From contig JAJEFK010000041.1 of NCBI GenBank assembly GCA_022820505.1, positions 1-64,000 of the forward strand: DNA of 64,000 bases, in the 5' to 3' direction. Origin of the DNA: Acidimicrobiia bacterium. Its GTDB lineage: Bacteria > Actinomycetota > Acidimicrobiia > Acidimicrobiales > Poriferisodalaceae. The notes below the pieces were generated by a model that saw nothing but the letters and a program-made list of their open reading frames with translations, made no database searches and had not been told where the DNA came from. The translations under genes and the position numbers were made by a program. This document shows, piece by piece, positions 27,639-37,142 of the stretch. Positions within the stretch are counted from its first letter, which is position 1, and every line of letters starts with the position of its first letter.

Positions 27639-28016
27639 TCACTTGCGTACCTTCTTCTTGCCCGCGACGGTCTTGCGCGGACCCTTGCGGGTGCGTGCGT
27701 TGGTATGCGTGCGCTGACCTCGCACCGGAAGCCCACGGCGGTGACGGACGCCCTGGTAGCAGCCGATCTCGATCTTCCGCTTGACGTCTTGGGCCACGTC
27801 GCGCCGCAGGTCGCCTTCGACAGCCAGGTTGGCGTCGATGTGGTTGCGGATACGGGCCACCTCGGCATCGGTCAGGTCGCGCACGCGCGTGCGCTCTGCG
27901 ATGTTCAGGTCTTCGCAGATCTGCTGGCTGGCCGAGCGGCCGATGCCGTAGATGTAGGTGAGCGCGATCTCCACACGCTTCTCACGCGGTATGTCGACGC
28001 CGGCGATTCGGGCCAT
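27639..28016 (-). CDS. rpsM: 30S ribosomal protein S13
   Basis: Head protein contacting P-site tRNA and bridging to the 50S. 125 residues starting [22 protein letters not shown], with the [23 protein letters not shown] motif and the Lys-rich tail. 58 bases before rpsK, 18 bases after rpmJ. Confidence 0.97.
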   Translation of the reverse strand: MARIAGVDIPREKRVEIALTYIYGIGRSASQQICEDLNIAERTRVRDLTDAEVARIRNHIDANLAVEGDLRRDVAQDVKRKIEIGCYQGVRHRRGLPVRGQRTHTNARTRKGPRKTVAGKKKVRK

Positions 28017-28034
28017 CGATACAGAACTCCTGTC

Positions 28035-28148
28035 TCAGCCTTGCCGCTGCTTGTGTCGCGGGTTCTCACAGATCACCCGGATCCGCCCGTGACGGCGGAT
28101 GACGCGGCACTTGTCGCAGATCTTCTTGACGCTCGGACGGACTTTCAT
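28035..28148 (-). CDS. rpmJ: 50S ribosomal protein L36 (zinc-binding type)
   Basis: 37-residue protein beginning [14 protein letters not shown] at the ATG at 28148 and ending in RHKQRQG before TGA. The zinc ligands Cys11, Cys14, Cys27 and the following His are intact, so it is the C+ form. It normally follows infA; here it follows adk directly with only a 72-base gap, and infA is absent. Confidence 0.95.
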   Translation of the reverse strand: MKVRPSVKKICDKCRVIRRHGRIRVICENPRHKQRQG

Positions 28149-28188
28149 CGGGTGACCTGCGCTGTAGACGAGCGAGCAAGTATAGGGG

Positions 28189-28252
28189 TCATCGTGCTGC
28201 CTCGATGGCGGCCACTGGCCTCATCGTGCGGCCTCAATGGCCGCCACGATGC
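28189..28252. repeat. Degenerate 32-bp tandem duplication of the adk 3' end
   Basis: The sequence starting at 28221 (TCATCGTGCGGCCTCAATGG, then CCGCCAC), which encodes the last residues and stop of adk on the minus strand, recurs at 28189 as TCATCGTGCTGCCTCGATGG, then CGGCCAC. The period is exactly 32 bases. The downstream copy lies outside the gene, after the stop. The proximal copy forms a GCGGCC/GGCCGC hairpin; the other is imperfect. Confidence 0.9.
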
Positions 28253-28781
28253 GCCCATGGACCTCGGCGGGGGTTCCGAGGCCGTCTACCGTCACCAGCA
28301 CTCCCTGATCGGCGAACAGCTTCCGCAGCGGCGCTGTCTCGGCTTCGTACAGCTCCAGCCTCCGCGCAATCGCCTCCGGCGTGTCGTCGGCTCGGCCGCG
28401 CTCCAGCATCCGCTGGGTCACCACCTCGTCGGGCACGTCCAGGTCGATCGCCCGATCCACCGCGTGCGGCGCCAGCAGTGCAAACAGACCGTCAGCTTGG
28501 GCCTCAGTGCGAGGGAAGCCGTCGAGGAGGAAACCGGCAGCAGTGTCGGGCTCGGTGAGCCGCTCAGCCACGATGCCCAGGATCAGCTCGTCGCTGACCA
28601 GGTCGCCCGCGTCCATGACTGCCTTGGCCTGCCGACCCAGCTCGGTGCCTGCAGCGACCGCAGCGCGCAGCATGTCGCCCGTCGAGATGTGGGCGACGCC
28701 GTAGCGCTCCACCAGCAGCTCGCACTGGGTGCCCTTGCCAGCTCCCTGCTTGCCCAGGATGACCAGTCGTCGCGTGCTCAT
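28221..28781 (-). CDS. adk: Adenylate kinase
   Basis: Balances ATP, ADP and AMP. 186 residues, the short form without the zinc/LID insertion. Motifs: the P-loop LGKQGAGKGTQC at about residues 9-20, ISTGDMLRAAV (AMP site), GFLLDGFPRTEAQA and the short LID ERGRADDTPEAIARRL. It begins 1 base within the secY stop (TGATG), so translation is coupled. Its 3' end is tandemly duplicated (see 28189-28252). Confidence 0.97.
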   Translation of the reverse strand: MSTRRLVILGKQGAGKGTQCELLVERYGVAHISTGDMLRAAVAAGTELGRQAKAVMDAGDLVSDELILGIVAERLTEPDTAAGFLLDGFPRTEAQADGLFALLAPHAVDRAIDLDVPDEVVTQRMLERGRADDTPEAIARRLELYEAETAPLRKLFADQGVLVTVDGLGTPAEVHGRIVAAIEAAR

Positions 28782-30109
28782 CAGGCCAGGAATCCCTCGT
28801 AGTTGCGCATCAGCAACTGGCTGTCGACCTGCTTCATGGTCTCGAGCGCCACGCCGGAGGCAATCAGGATCGAGACACCGCCGAAGCCGATGGCTGCACC
28901 GGCGCCACCAGAGCCCAGCGCATCGAGGTCACTGGTCAGCGACAGCAGCACGCTGGGCAGCAGCGCCACCATGGCAATGAACAAAGCGCCCGGCAGCGTG
29001 ATGCGGTTCAGCACTCTGGCCAGGTACCGCTCGGTCTGCGGCCCCGGCCGGATGCCGGGAATGAAGCCGCCCTGCTTGCGGATGTTGTCGGCCTGGCGCA
29101 CCGGGTCGAACGTGATGGCCGTATAGAAGTAGGCGAAGCCCACGATCAGCCCGCCGAAGAACAGGATGTAGGCGATGTTGTCGGGCTGGGTCAGATACTC
29201 GTCGACAGCGGTCTGCAGCCACCCCCAGTTCGCCACATTCGACAGCAGTACCGGCAGGAACAGGATCGAGCTGGCGAAGATCACCGGAATCACGCCCGAC
29301 TGGTTGACCTTCAGCGGGATGTAGGTGTTCTGCCCGCCGTAGAGCCGGCGGCCCACCTGCCGGCGGGAGAACTGCACCGGGATGCGACGCTGGCCCTGCT
29401 CGATGAAGATGATGGCCACCATCATTCCGGTGGCCACGATGATCGCCGCCGCCAGGTACACCGTGCCTTGCACCGCCAGCAAGCGGGCGCCGTCGAAGGG
29501 GATCGTGGACACGACCGAGGCGAAAATCAGCAGCGACATGCCATTGCCCACGCCGCGCTGGCTGATCAGCTCGCCCATCCACATGAGCAGCGCCGTACCC
29601 GCCGTCAGCGACAGGATCACCAGCGCCACGCGGTTGAACGTGAAGTCGGGGATGACGATGACGCCGGCGGTATTGCCCAAGGCAGTGCCCTGGCCCCGCC
29701 CGAAGATGAACGTGATGCCCGTGGCCTGCACGAAGGCGATGCCCAGCGTCAGGTAGCGGGTGTATTGCGTCAGCTTCCGCTGCCCTACCGCACCCTGTTG
29801 CTGGAGCTGCTCGAAGCGCGGGATCGCGACGGTGAGGATCTGGATGATGATCGACGCCGTGATGTACGGCATGATCCCCAACGCGAAGATCGCGAAGTTG
29901 GTGAGCGCGCCGCCCGAGAACAGGTTCAGCAGCGCCAGCACGCCGCCGGTCGAGCTGGCCTGCTCGCGCAAGGACACAATGGCGTCGAAGTCGATTCCCG
30001 GCACCGGCACCTGGGAGCCCAACCTGTACGCCGCGATGATGAACAGCGTGAACAGGATCTTCCGGCGCAGGTCTGCGATCCGGAAGATGTTGCGCATGTG
30101 GCCGAGCAC
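28781..30109 (-). CDS. secY: Protein translocase subunit SecY
   Basis: Central channel of the Sec translocon in the inner membrane. 442 residues with ten predicted membrane segments. It starts MLGHMRNIFRIADLRRKILFT and has RLGSQVPVPGID, then LNLFSGGALTNFAIFALGIMPYI (a SecY signature), and the cytosolic loop RRIPVQFSRRQVGRRLYGGQN. The C-terminal tail is short. It lies between rplO and adk as in the standard spc operon. Confidence 0.97.
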   Translation of the reverse strand: MLGHMRNIFRIADLRRKILFTLFIIAAYRLGSQVPVPGIDFDAIVSLREQASSTGGVLALLNLFSGGALTNFAIFALGIMPYITASIIIQILTVAIPRFEQLQQQGAVGQRKLTQYTRYLTLGIAFVQATGITFIFGRGQGTALGNTAGVIVIPDFTFNRVALVILSLTAGTALLMWMGELISQRGVGNGMSLLIFASVVSTIPFDGARLLAVQGTVYLAAAIIVATGMMVAIIFIEQGQRRIPVQFSRRQVGRRLYGGQNTYIPLKVNQSGVIPVIFASSILFLPVLLSNVANWGWLQTAVDEYLTQPDNIAYILFFGGLIVGFAYFYTAITFDPVRQADNIRKQGGFIPGIRPGPQTERYLARVLNRITLPGALFIAMVALLPSVLLSLTSDLDALGSGGAGAAIGFGGVSILIASGVALETMKQVDSQLLMRNYEGFLA

Positions 30110-30118
30110 GATGAGCCC

Positions 30119-30610
30119 CTAGCGATTGGTGTGCTGGTTGCCCCGGGCGGGCGGCCGGGGGCCGCCGAATGTGGGCGGCAGAATCTCGATGCTGCCGCCG
30201 GCACTCTCGATGGCTGCCCGGGCCGAGCCGGACACGGCATGGGCCTTCACCGTTACGGATCGGGTGATCTCGCCGCGCCCGAGGATCTTGACCATGGCGC
30301 CCTTGGACACCAAGCCGCGAGCCAGCAGCTCGACGGGGGTGATTTCGTCGAGACCGCAGTCTTCGAGGGTGTCGAGATTGACCGGCTGATACTCAACGCG
30401 AAACGGGTTCTTGAAGCCTTTGAGCTTGGGAACGCGGACCTGCAGCGGCAGCTGCCCGCCCTCGTACCAGACAGGAACGGTGCCGCGGGCGCGTGTGCCC
30501 TTGGTGCCGCGGCCGGCAGTCTTGCCGCCCTTGCCGCTGGTGCCGCGCGCCACTCGCTTGCGCTTGCGCTTCGATCCCGGCGGCGGGGCCAGATCATGCA
30601 GTCTCAGCAT
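30119..30610 (-). CDS. rplO: 50S ribosomal protein L15
   Basis: Late large-subunit assembly protein. The ATG at 30610 ([14 protein letters not shown]) gives 163 residues, a little longer than typical. GKGGKTAGRGTKG and the C-terminal VSGSARAAIESAGGSIEIL are present. Its start lies 17 bases inside the end of rpmD, an unusually long overlap. Confidence 0.96.
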   Translation of the reverse strand: MLRLHDLAPPPGSKRKRKRVARGTSGKGGKTAGRGTKGTRARGTVPVWYEGGQLPLQVRVPKLKGFKNPFRVEYQPVNLDTLEDCGLDEITPVELLARGLVSKGAMVKILGRGEITRSVTVKAHAVSGSARAAIESAGGSIEILPPTFGGPRPPARGNQHTNR

Positions 30611-30836
30611 CGCCGACCTCCTGAGCTGTGACAAATTCAGCAGTGATCAGATGATTCACCTTGCGCAGCATGCCGCGGATCTCCGGTCGATCCGGCAGCG
30701 TATGGCTGCGGCCGATCCTGCCCAGCCCAAGCGCCCGCAGCGCACCGCGTGCCTTGGGCTTGGCCCCGATGGCCGATCGCACCTGGGTCACCACGATCTG
30801 GCTGGTGCCGTGCTGATTCGAAACCGGCGCGTTCAT
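30594..30836 (-). CDS. rpmD: 50S ribosomal protein L30
   Basis: 80 residues from the ATG at 30836 ([24 protein letters not shown]). The core [32 protein letters not shown] is L30; a 15-20 residue C-terminal extension carries it into rplO by 17 bases. It overlaps the rpsE stop by 4 bases. Confidence 0.94.
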   Translation of the reverse strand: MNAPVSNQHGTSQIVVTQVRSAIGAKPKARGALRALGLGRIGRSHTLPDRPEIRGMLRKVNHLITAEFVTAQEVGDAETA

Positions 30837-31543
30837 GACGGCGTCCCTGCAGATGCGTCGCTCAGCTTGCGCGTGCGCTCTGTCTCCCGGTATGCCTCGA
30901 GCAGACCGGCCGGGATGCACTCCTCGGGAGACAGCCCGCGCAGCTTGGCCACCTCGTCAGGACGCTTCAGGGCCGCCAAGCCTGCGATGGTGGCCCTGGC
31001 CACGTTGATGTGATTGGAGGAGCCGAGCGACTTGGCCAGCACGTCGCTGATTCCTGCCTCCTCAAGGATCGCCCTGGCGGCGCCGCCGGCAATGACCCCG
31101 GTGCCTGGCGCGGCAGGCTGCAGCAGCACCTTGCCAGCGCCCATGACTCCCAGCACCGGGTGGACGATGGTGGAGCCGGCCAGGGGCACCTCGAACAGGC
31201 TCTTGCGGGCCTCTTCGGTGCCCTTCTGGATCGCCAACGGCACTTCCTTGGCCTTGCCGTAGCCCAGGCCGACCCGGCCGGCGCCGTCGCCGATCACGAC
31301 GAGTGCGGAGAACGAGAAGCGACGGCCGCCCTTGACCACCTTGGCCACGCGGTTGATGTCGATGACCCGCGATTCACGCAGACCGTCGTCACCGCTGTTG
31401 CGGGGGTTGTCGAATTGGCGATCGCGCGGGCGGCGTCCGCCTCGCTCGCGCTCATTGCCGCCGCCGCGTTCATTGCCGCTGCGCTCTTCGGGGCCGCTGC
31501 GCGGTTGGGAAGGGCCGGCCTGAGAGGTTGGTGCGTCTGTCAC
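30833..31543 (-). CDS. rpsE: 30S ribosomal protein S5
   Basis: Decoding-fidelity protein of the small-subunit body. The GTG at 31543, 4 bases after GGGAGG, gives 236 residues, longer than the usual 165-200. The first 60 or so residues are a Gly/Arg/Glu-rich low-complexity arm ([16 protein letters not shown]). The conserved core starts at [20 protein letters not shown] and includes [15 protein letters not shown]. The open frame beyond 31543 lies in the rplR overlap and is not used. Confidence 0.95.
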   Translation of the reverse strand: MTDAPTSQAGPSQPRSGPEERSGNERGGGNERERGGRRPRDRQFDNPRNSGDDGLRESRVIDINRVAKVVKGGRRFSFSALVVIGDGAGRVGLGYGKAKEVPLAIQKGTEEARKSLFEVPLAGSTIVHPVLGVMGAGKVLLQPAAPGTGVIAGGAARAILEEAGISDVLAKSLGSSNHINVARATIAGLAALKRPDEVAKLRGLSPEECIPAGLLEAYRETERTRKLSDASAGTPS

Positions 31544-31553
31544 GAGTCCTCCC

Positions 31554-31907
31554 TCAGAACTCCAGGCCGCCCGCACGGGCAGCATCTGCGAGGGCCGCCA
31601 CGCGGCCGTGGTAACGGTTCCCGCCCCGGTCGAAAGTGACCGTGGTGGTGCCTGCCACCCGAGCCCGCTCGGCGATGAGCCGACCGATCTCACCGGCGGC
31701 TGCGATGTTGCCGCCGCCCGTCACGCCGGCCTCGCGCGACGATGCAGCAGCCACCGTGTGGCCGGTTTCGTCGTCGATGAGCTGGGCGCTGATATGCCGG
31801 TTGGACCGGTGCACCGCGAGGCGGGGGCGCGCTGCGGTGCCGGTGATCTTCTTGCGGACGCGACGGCGCCGGCGATCGCGCCGAGCCGCCCTCGTGGGAG
31901 CACTCAC
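31554..31907 (-). CDS. rplR: 50S ribosomal protein L18
   Basis: 5S rRNA-binding protein. 117 residues with the basic N-terminal arm ([22 protein letters not shown]) and core [19 protein letters not shown], ending in [26 protein letters not shown], the standard L18 end. It overlaps rplF by 4 bases. Confidence 0.97.
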   Translation of the reverse strand: MSAPTRAARRDRRRRRVRKKITGTAARPRLAVHRSNRHISAQLIDDETGHTVAAASSREAGVTGGGNIAAAGEIGRLIAERARVAGTTTVTFDRGGNRYHGRVAALADAARAGGLEF

Positions 31908-32485
31908 TTCGCCGCCTTTCCGGCTTTGCGCAGCACGCGCTCGTCGACGTAGCGGATGCCCTTGCCCTTGTAGGGCTCTGGCTTGCGCAGCGCACGGATG
32001 TTGGCTGCGACCTGCCCGACGAGCTGCTTGTCGATGCCCTTCACAATGATGGATGTCTGGTTCGGCACCTCGAAGCTGATGCCGTCGGGTGCCGTCACCG
32101 GCACGGTGTGACTGAATCCCAGCGAGAGCTCGAGCGCCGATGATCCCCGTGCCGCTGCGCGGTATCCCACGCCGACGATCTGCAATTCCTTGGAGAAGCC
32201 CTGCGACACGCCCTGCACCATGTTGGCGACCAGCGCCCGGCTCAGGCCGTGCAGCGACCGCTGCGAGCGGCTGTCGTCGGCGCGCCCCACGATGACCTCG
32301 CTGCCGCCTTCCCGGTCGTCGACGCGCACGTGGATGCCGGCGGCCAGCTCCCGCTGGAGCTCGCCTCCGGGTCCGCGGACCGTCACCACGTCGCCGGCCA
32401 CGGAGCCGGCGACGTCGGGGGCCGGTTCGGCCGTCACCGTCACCCCGTCAGGAATCGAGATGGGCGTCTTGCCCACGCGTGACAT
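31904..32485 (-). CDS. rplF: 50S ribosomal protein L6
   Basis: Large-subunit protein near the sarcin-ricin loop. 193 residues beginning [15 protein letters not shown], with two repeated L6 domains; the C-terminal signature [25 protein letters not shown] is intact. A few extra residues ([15 protein letters not shown]) sit in surface loops. 9 bases after rpsH. Confidence 0.97.
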   Translation of the reverse strand: MSRVGKTPISIPDGVTVTAEPAPDVAGSVAGDVVTVRGPGGELQRELAAGIHVRVDDREGGSEVIVGRADDSRSQRSLHGLSRALVANMVQGVSQGFSKELQIVGVGYRAAARGSSALELSLGFSHTVPVTAPDGISFEVPNQTSIIVKGIDKQLVGQVAANIRALRKPEPYKGKGIRYVDERVLRKAGKAAK

Positions 32486-32494
32486 CGCCGCCTC

Positions 32495-32899
32495 CTACCA
32501 GACGTAACAGAGGATCTCGCCGCCCATGCGGTTGCGGCGAGCCTCGCGGTCGGTCATCAGGCCCCGGCTCGTCGACAGCACGGCGATGCCGAGGCCGCCG
32601 AGCACGCGGGGAACCTTGTCGGACTTGGTGTACACCCGCAGCCCAGGCTTGGAGATGCGCTGCAGCCCCGAGATGGTGCGATCCCGGTCACCGGTGTACT
32701 TCAGGTTGATGGTGAGCGTCTGGGCGGGGCCGTCGGTGCCGTCGCTCACCTGGTAGTCGCTCACGTAGCCCTCACGCTTGAGGATCGCTGCCAGGCGCTC
32801 CTTCTGCTTGGAGGACGGCATGGCCACCTCGTCCTTGAACACCATGTTGGCGTTGCGGATGCGGGTGAGCATGTCCGCAATGGGGTCGGTCATCGACAT
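32495..32899 (-). CDS. rpsH: 30S ribosomal protein S8
   Basis: 16S rRNA central-domain binder. 134 residues beginning [19 protein letters not shown], ending with the S8 signature [28 protein letters not shown]. 28 bases after rpsN. Confidence 0.98.
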   Translation of the reverse strand: MSMTDPIADMLTRIRNANMVFKDEVAMPSSKQKERLAAILKREGYVSDYQVSDGTDGPAQTLTINLKYTGDRDRTISGLQRISKPGLRVYTKSDKVPRVLGGLGIAVLSTSRGLMTDREARRNRMGGEILCYVW

Positions 32900-32927
32900 G
32901 TGCGCACCTCCCTCACCTGCTGGCCCC

Positions 32928-33113
32928 TCACCAGCTGGCCTTCGTCACGCCGGGCACCTCGCCGGCATGGACCATCTCTCGCAGGCACACTCGGCACAGC
33001 CCGAACTTGCGGTATACCGACCGCGGTCGGCCGCACACGCGACAGCGCGTGTAGGCGCGCACCTTGAACTTGGGGGTGCGCTGCTGCTTGTTGACGAGTG
33101 CCTTCTTGGCCAT
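32928..33113 (-). CDS. rpsN: 30S ribosomal protein S14, zinc-binding (type Z)
   Basis: 61 residues, the short zinc form. The CxxC pairs are in [20 protein letters not shown]. Ends [17 protein letters not shown]. Located between rplE and rpsH as is standard for type Z genes. Confidence 0.98.
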   Translation of the reverse strand: MAKKALVNKQQRTPKFKVRAYTRCRVCGRPRSVYRKFGLCRVCLREMVHAGEVPGVTKASW

Positions 33114-33158
33114 CGGTACTGCCTTTGTTGAAATGGGGCCTGGTGAAATAGTCGGGCG

Positions 33159-33770
33159 CTATGCCGTCGGGGTTTGGCGGAATGGAAAGCCGAGCGCAAC
33201 CAGCAGGGCACGCCCGCCTTCGTCGTCGACGGCTGACGTCACGAGCGTGATGTCCATGCCGCGGATCTGGTTGACGCTGTCGTAGTCGATCTCAGGAAAG
33301 ACCAACTGTTCGGTGAGGCCGAACGTGTAGTTGCCGTGGCCGTCGAAGCTGCGCGGCGACAGACCCCGGAAGTCGCGGATACGAGGGATGGCCAACGACA
33401 CGAGACGGTCGTAGAACTCCCACATCCGGTCACGGCGCATGGTGACGCGGGCGCCGATCGCGTTGCCCTCGCGCAGCTTGAACCCTGCGATGGACTGCTT
33501 CGCCCGGGTGATTGCCGGTCGCTGACCGCAAATGCGGCTGAGGTCGTCGATGGCGCCTTCGAGCAGGCCCCGGTTTGTCAGCGCAGCGCCGACGCCCATG
33601 TTCACGCTGATCTTCGTCAGCGTGGGCACCTGCATCACGTTCGCGAGCCCGAGCTCGTCCCGCAGTTGCGCGCGGACGGTGTCGCGGTAGAGCACTTTCA
33701 TCCGGGGCTCGGGCCGCTCGTTGCCGCCGGCGCCGGACGGAGCGGCGGAGGGGGCCTCGGTCACGCTCAT
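33159..33770 (-). CDS. rplE: 50S ribosomal protein L5
   Basis: 5S rRNA-binding protein and P-site tRNA contact. The ATG at 33770 gives 203 residues, including an Ala/Pro/Gly-rich leader of about 24 residues before [18 protein letters not shown]. Core motifs [20 protein letters not shown] and [20 protein letters not shown] are present. It overlaps rplX by 4 bases. Confidence 0.96.
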   Translation of the reverse strand: MSVTEAPSAAPSGAGGNERPEPRMKVLYRDTVRAQLRDELGLANVMQVPTLTKISVNMGVGAALTNRGLLEGAIDDLSRICGQRPAITRAKQSIAGFKLREGNAIGARVTMRRDRMWEFYDRLVSLAIPRIRDFRGLSPRSFDGHGNYTFGLTEQLVFPEIDYDSVNQIRGMDITLVTSAVDDEGGRALLVALGFPFRQTPTA

Positions 33771-34105
33771 GGCAGCTCCTCCCCGGAGGCCCGGTGGTAA
33801 CGCACCTTGCGGCCGCCCTCGAAGCGGAAACCGACGCGGCCTGGCTGGCCTGTGCGCGGGCACACCACTGCCACGTTCGACACGTCGATCGGCAGCAGGT
33901 AGTCGATGATCTGGCCCTCCTGGTTCTGCTGGGAAGGCTTCTGGTGCTTGTGCCCTACGTTCACGCCTTCCACCGTGAGGCGGCGGCGCGCCAAATCCAC
34001 CGACACGACTTCGCCTTCCCGGCCCTTGTCAGGGCCGGAGACCACGCGCACGGTGTCGCCCTTGCGCACTCGCAGCCGCGGCAGCTGGTTCTTCTGGCGT
34101 GCCAT
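33767..34105 (-). CDS. rplX: 50S ribosomal protein L24
   Basis: Assembly initiator of the large subunit. The ATG at 34105 ([22 protein letters not shown]) gives 112 residues. The KOW motif [19 protein letters not shown] is followed by [20 protein letters not shown]. 13 bases after rplN. Confidence 0.97.
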   Translation of the reverse strand: MARQKNQLPRLRVRKGDTVRVVSGPDKGREGEVVSVDLARRRLTVEGVNVGHKHQKPSQQNQEGQIIDYLLPIDVSNVAVVCPRTGQPGRVGFRFEGGRKVRYHRASGEELP

Positions 34106-34118
34106 CACGTCACCCCCA

Positions 34119-34487
34119 TCACAGAACTTCCGGGGCGAGCGACACGATGCGCATGAAGCGCTTGTCGCGCAGCTCGCGGCCGACGGGACCGAAGATGCGG
34201 GTGCCACGCGGCTGGCGGTTGTCGTCGACGAGCACGGCGGCGTTCTCGTCGAAGCGGATGTAACTGCCGTCGGGGCGCCTGCGCTGCTTGCGCGTACGCA
34301 CCACGACGCAGCGCACCACCTCGCCCTTGCGCACAGCGGCGCCGGGGATGGCGTCCTTCACGGTGGCGATGAACACGTCGCCGATCGAGGCATAGCGCCG
34401 ACCCGTGCCGCCGAGCACGCGAATGCACAGCACCTCGCGGGCGCCGGAGTTGTCGGCGACTTTGAGTCGGGACTCTTGCTGGATCAT
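34119..34487 (-). CDS. rplN: 50S ribosomal protein L14
   Basis: Intersubunit bridge protein. The ATG at 34487 ([22 protein letters not shown]) gives 122 residues, exactly the family length; ends [18 protein letters not shown]. 4 bases after rpsQ. Confidence 0.98.
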   Translation of the reverse strand: MIQQESRLKVADNSGAREVLCIRVLGGTGRRYASIGDVFIATVKDAIPGAAVRKGEVVRCVVVRTRKQRRRPDGSYIRFDENAAVLVDDNRQPRGTRIFGPVGRELRDKRFMRIVSLAPEVL

Positions 34488-34491
34488 GACC

Positions 34492-34770
34492 TCACCGCGC
34501 CCGTTCGATGATCTCCACCAGGCGCCAGCGCTTGGTCTTCGAGATCGGCCGGGTTTCCATGACGCGCACCCGGTCGCCCGGACGCGTGTCTCCAGCGGGG
34601 TCGTGGACGTACAGCTTCTTCGTGCGCTGAACAGTCTTGAAGTAGCGGGGGTGGCGCACACGCTCGGTCACCGAGACGACCGCCGTGCGGTCCATCTTGG
34701 TGGAGGTGACGATGCCCTCGCGCACTTTGCGCCGGTTGCGCTCGACGGTCTCGGCAGTCTCGGTGCTCAT
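34492..34770 (-). CDS. rpsQ: 30S ribosomal protein S17
   Basis: Primary 16S rRNA binder. 92 residues, with [20 protein letters not shown] and the signature [26 protein letters not shown]. The start overlaps the rpmC stop by 4 bases. Confidence 0.97.
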   Translation of the reverse strand: MSTETAETVERNRRKVREGIVTSTKMDRTAVVSVTERVRHPRYFKTVQRTKKLYVHDPAGDTRPGDRVRVMETRPISKTKRWRLVEIIERAR

Positions 34771-35144
34771 GACTGATCTCCTGTGGAAGCTGCGCTGCTC
34801 GCGGACGAGCCCTGTGAGGCGCCGGCAAGATCAGCGGTCGAGCCCCGCGAGGCGTCAGCCGACACAGCGGCCGAGCCCTGGACTGGGTCATCCGACGCGC
34901 CAGCCAGACCAGCGGTCGAGCGCTCCGAGGCGCCGGCCTGCAGGTCGGCCGCTGCGATCTCGCGCTCGCGCAGCACGGTGTGAATGCGGGCGATGTCGCG
35001 CTTGGTGGCAGCCACTTGCGCCGAGTTGTCGAGCTGCCCGGTTGCAAACGCGAAGCGCAGGTTGAACAGCTCCTTCTTCGCGCTGTCCAGCTCGTCAAAA
35101 AGCTGATCGTCCGACAGGGTCCGGAGCGTCGCGGCCTTGGCCAT
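34767..35144 (-). CDS. rpmC: 50S ribosomal protein L29 with repeat-built C-terminal extension
   Basis: Exit-tunnel rim protein. The ATG at 35144 gives 125 residues, about twice the usual 60-80. Residues 1-70 are a normal L29 ([20 protein letters not shown] ... [15 protein letters not shown]). The remaining 55 residues are Ser/Ala/Gly-rich and consist of degenerate 11-residue units of the type [11 protein letters not shown], encoded by 33-bp tandem repeats at 34807-34950. The extension is predicted to be disordered. 1-base overlap with rplP. Confidence 0.95.
   Translation of the reverse strand: MAKAATLRTLSDDQLFDELDSAKKELFNLRFAFATGQLDNSAQVAATKRDIARIHTVLREREIAAADLQAGASERSTAGLAGASDDPVQGSAAVSADASRGSTADLAGASQGSSASSAASTGDQS
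34807..34950. repeat. 33-bp tandem repeats in the rpmC 3' part
   Basis: Units begin at 34807, 34840, 34873 and 34918, each starting GAGC on the plus strand. Three are 33 bases long; the third carries a 12-base insertion (45 bases). They encode the degenerate 11-residue Ser/Ala/Gly repeats of the L29 tail. Confidence 0.9.
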
Positions 35145-35560
35145 CAGATGGCCTCCTCTCGGGAGATCACCCGCGCCCGGATAGGCAGCTTCTGGATGGC
35201 GCGCTCCATGGCGCCGCGGGCCAGCTCGGCGTTCACGCCGCCCAGCTCGAACATCACACGGCCGGGCTTCACCACGGCCACCCACTTCTCGGGGTTGCCC
35301 TTGCCCGAGCCCATGCGGGTCTCCGCAGGCTTGGCGGTCACCGGCTTGTCGGGGAAGATGTTGATCCAGACCTTGCCGCCGCGCTTGACATGTCGGGTCA
35401 TGGCAATACGGGCCGCTTCGATCTGGCGGGCTGTGATCCAGCCGGGCTCCAGCGCCTGGATGCCGTAGTCGCCGAAGTGCACGGCCGTGCCGCCCTTGGT
35501 GCGGCCCTTCATGCGACCGCGATGCGCCTTGCGGTGCTTCACCTTGCGAGGCATCAGCAT
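35144..35560 (-). CDS. rplP: 50S ribosomal protein L16
   Basis: Organises the A-site region of the 50S. 138 residues from the ATG at 35560 ([19 protein letters not shown]), matching the usual actinobacterial MLIPRRVKHRK start; a second ATG at 35554 is possible. [32 protein letters not shown] and the loop [20 protein letters not shown] are intact. 1-base overlap with rpsC. Confidence 0.97.
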   Translation of the reverse strand: MLMPRKVKHRKAHRGRMKGRTKGGTAVHFGDYGIQALEPGWITARQIEAARIAMTRHVKRGGKVWINIFPDKPVTAKPAETRMGSGKGNPEKWVAVVKPGRVMFELGGVNAELARGAMERAIQKLPIRARVISREEAI

Positions 35561-36447
35561 CAGTCGTCTCCCGGCCTGAAGTTGGGCGTCTGGGACTGAT
35601 CGCGCGTGGCCCGCTCGATCTGCTCCTCCTCTTCGAGCAGGCGCTCGAATTCGGGATCGGCCTCGCGCAGCAGCGGGACGGGCTCCTCGGGGATGTCCTC
35701 GAGATCACCTTTGCGTCCGGCCGACGAGACCACGCCCCCTGGGGGTGCACCGTCGCCCGACGTCTGGCCCGTGGCCATGGCCGCCTCGCGGTGAATGCGC
35801 TCGTCGGAGGACACCTTGTAGGGGAGGATGTCGCCCTTGTAGAGCCACACCTTCACGCCGATGCGACCCGCCGTGGTGCGGGCTTCGCGGAAGCCGTAGT
35901 CGATGTCGGCACGCAGCGTGTGCAGCGGCACGCGGCCCTCCCGGTACCACTCGGTACGGGCCATCTCCGAGCCGCCGAGGCGACCTGAGCACTGCACCCG
36001 GATGCCGAGTGCGCCGGCCTTCTGGGCATTCTGCACGGCGCGCTTCATGGCCCGCCGGAAGGCGACTCGGCCGGCGAGCTGATCCGCAACGCCCTGAGCG
36101 ATAAGCGCTGCTTCGAGCTCGGGCTGCTTGATCTCCTGGATGTTCAGCTGGACCTTCGGGTTGCCCGAGATCTTGCCGAGCTTCGTGCGCAGCCGATCGG
36201 CCTCACTCCCCCGCCGGCCAATGACAATGCCCGGCCGGGCAGTGTGCACGTCGACGCGCAGGCGATCCCGGGTTCGCTCCACCTCGATGCGGCTGATCGC
36301 GGCATGCGGCAGCTCCGTCCTCAGGAAGTCGCGGATCTTCCAGTCCTCGATGAGGTAGTCCTGGTACTCCTTGTCGGCGTACCAGCGGGATTTCCAGTCG
36401 GTGGTGATTCCCAAGCGGAAGCCGTACGGGTTGACCTTCTGACCCAT
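35560..36447 (-). CDS. rpsC: 30S ribosomal protein S3, extended
   Basis: Forms the mRNA entry channel and its helicase activity with S4 and S5. 295 residues against the usual 210-280. The KH domain ([19 protein letters not shown]) and the C-terminal S3 domain ([24 protein letters not shown]) are complete to GDILPYK, near residue 212. A tail of about 80 residues, acidic towards its end ([11 protein letters not shown]), follows. 2 bases after rplV. Confidence 0.96.
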   Translation of the reverse strand: MGQKVNPYGFRLGITTDWKSRWYADKEYQDYLIEDWKIRDFLRTELPHAAISRIEVERTRDRLRVDVHTARPGIVIGRRGSEADRLRTKLGKISGNPKVQLNIQEIKQPELEAALIAQGVADQLAGRVAFRRAMKRAVQNAQKAGALGIRVQCSGRLGGSEMARTEWYREGRVPLHTLRADIDYGFREARTTAGRIGVKVWLYKGDILPYKVSSDERIHREAAMATGQTSGDGAPPGGVVSSAGRKGDLEDIPEEPVPLLREADPEFERLLEEEEQIERATRDQSQTPNFRPGDD

Positions 36448-36449
36448 GA

Positions 36450-37142
36450 TCAGTTCCGTTCCTCTGGGTCGGCAGCTGTGGGGTCGGCAGCGTCGTCCCC
36501 GCTGGTTTCGTCGTTCTCATCGGCCGCTGCGGCCTCGGCGACCGCGGCGGCTGTGATGTCCCCAGACTCGTCGTCTGGTTCGACTGCGTCGCCTTGTTCC
36601 TCGGCATCGCCGGTCGGGGCCTCATCGGCTGCGGCGTCGATGTCTTCTGGCGCAACCTCGTCAGCCTCGTCGGTGTCCGTGGCGGCGCGGCTGGCGGCCA
36701 CGCGGGCCGCACGCGCGGCTGCGGCGGTCTGAGAGCCCGAGGCGGCCAAGCGGGCCTCGCGCATCTCGAGCTCCTCGGGACTGAGCTGAGCCACGATCAC
36801 CGTGATGTGGCTGGTCTGCTTGAAGATGCGGGTGGCGCGGCCCCGTGCCCTCGGGCGCCAGCGCTTGAGCACGGGACCCTCGTCGGCCCAGCATTCCGCC
36901 ACGTACAGCTCGTCGGCGTCGAGCTGCTCGTTGTTGGTGGCATTGGCCACCGCGCTCTCGAGCACCTTGGACAACACCTCGGCGGCGCCGCGCTCGCAGA
37001 AGCGCAGGCGGTCGCGGGCAAGCGCCAAGTCTTCGTCGCGGATGAGGTTGAGCACCACCCGCGCCTTCGACGCGGACAGGCGCGCGTACTTGTGCGTCGC
37101 CTTCGCGCCGGCGATGACGTCGAGGTTGATCAACCCGCTCAT
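36450..37142 (-). CDS. rplV: 50S ribosomal protein L22 with acidic extension
   Basis: Lines the exit tunnel and binds 23S rRNA. 230 residues, about twice the family norm. Residues 1-115 are L22 ([25 protein letters not shown], ending [20 protein letters not shown]). The rest is an Ala/Glu/Asp-rich tail with no recognised domain. The ATG at 37142 overlaps the stop of the 22-codon mini-ORF (37139-37207) by 4 bases. Confidence 0.95.
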   Translation of the reverse strand: MSGLINLDVIAGAKATHKYARLSASKARVVLNLIRDEDLALARDRLRFCERGAAEVLSKVLESAVANATNNEQLDADELYVAECWADEGPVLKRWRPRARGRATRIFKQTSHITVIVAQLSPEELEMREARLAASGSQTAAAARAARVAASRAATDTDEADEVAPEDIDAAADEAPTGDAEEQGDAVEPDDESGDITAAAVAEAAAADENDETSGDDAADPTAADPEERN

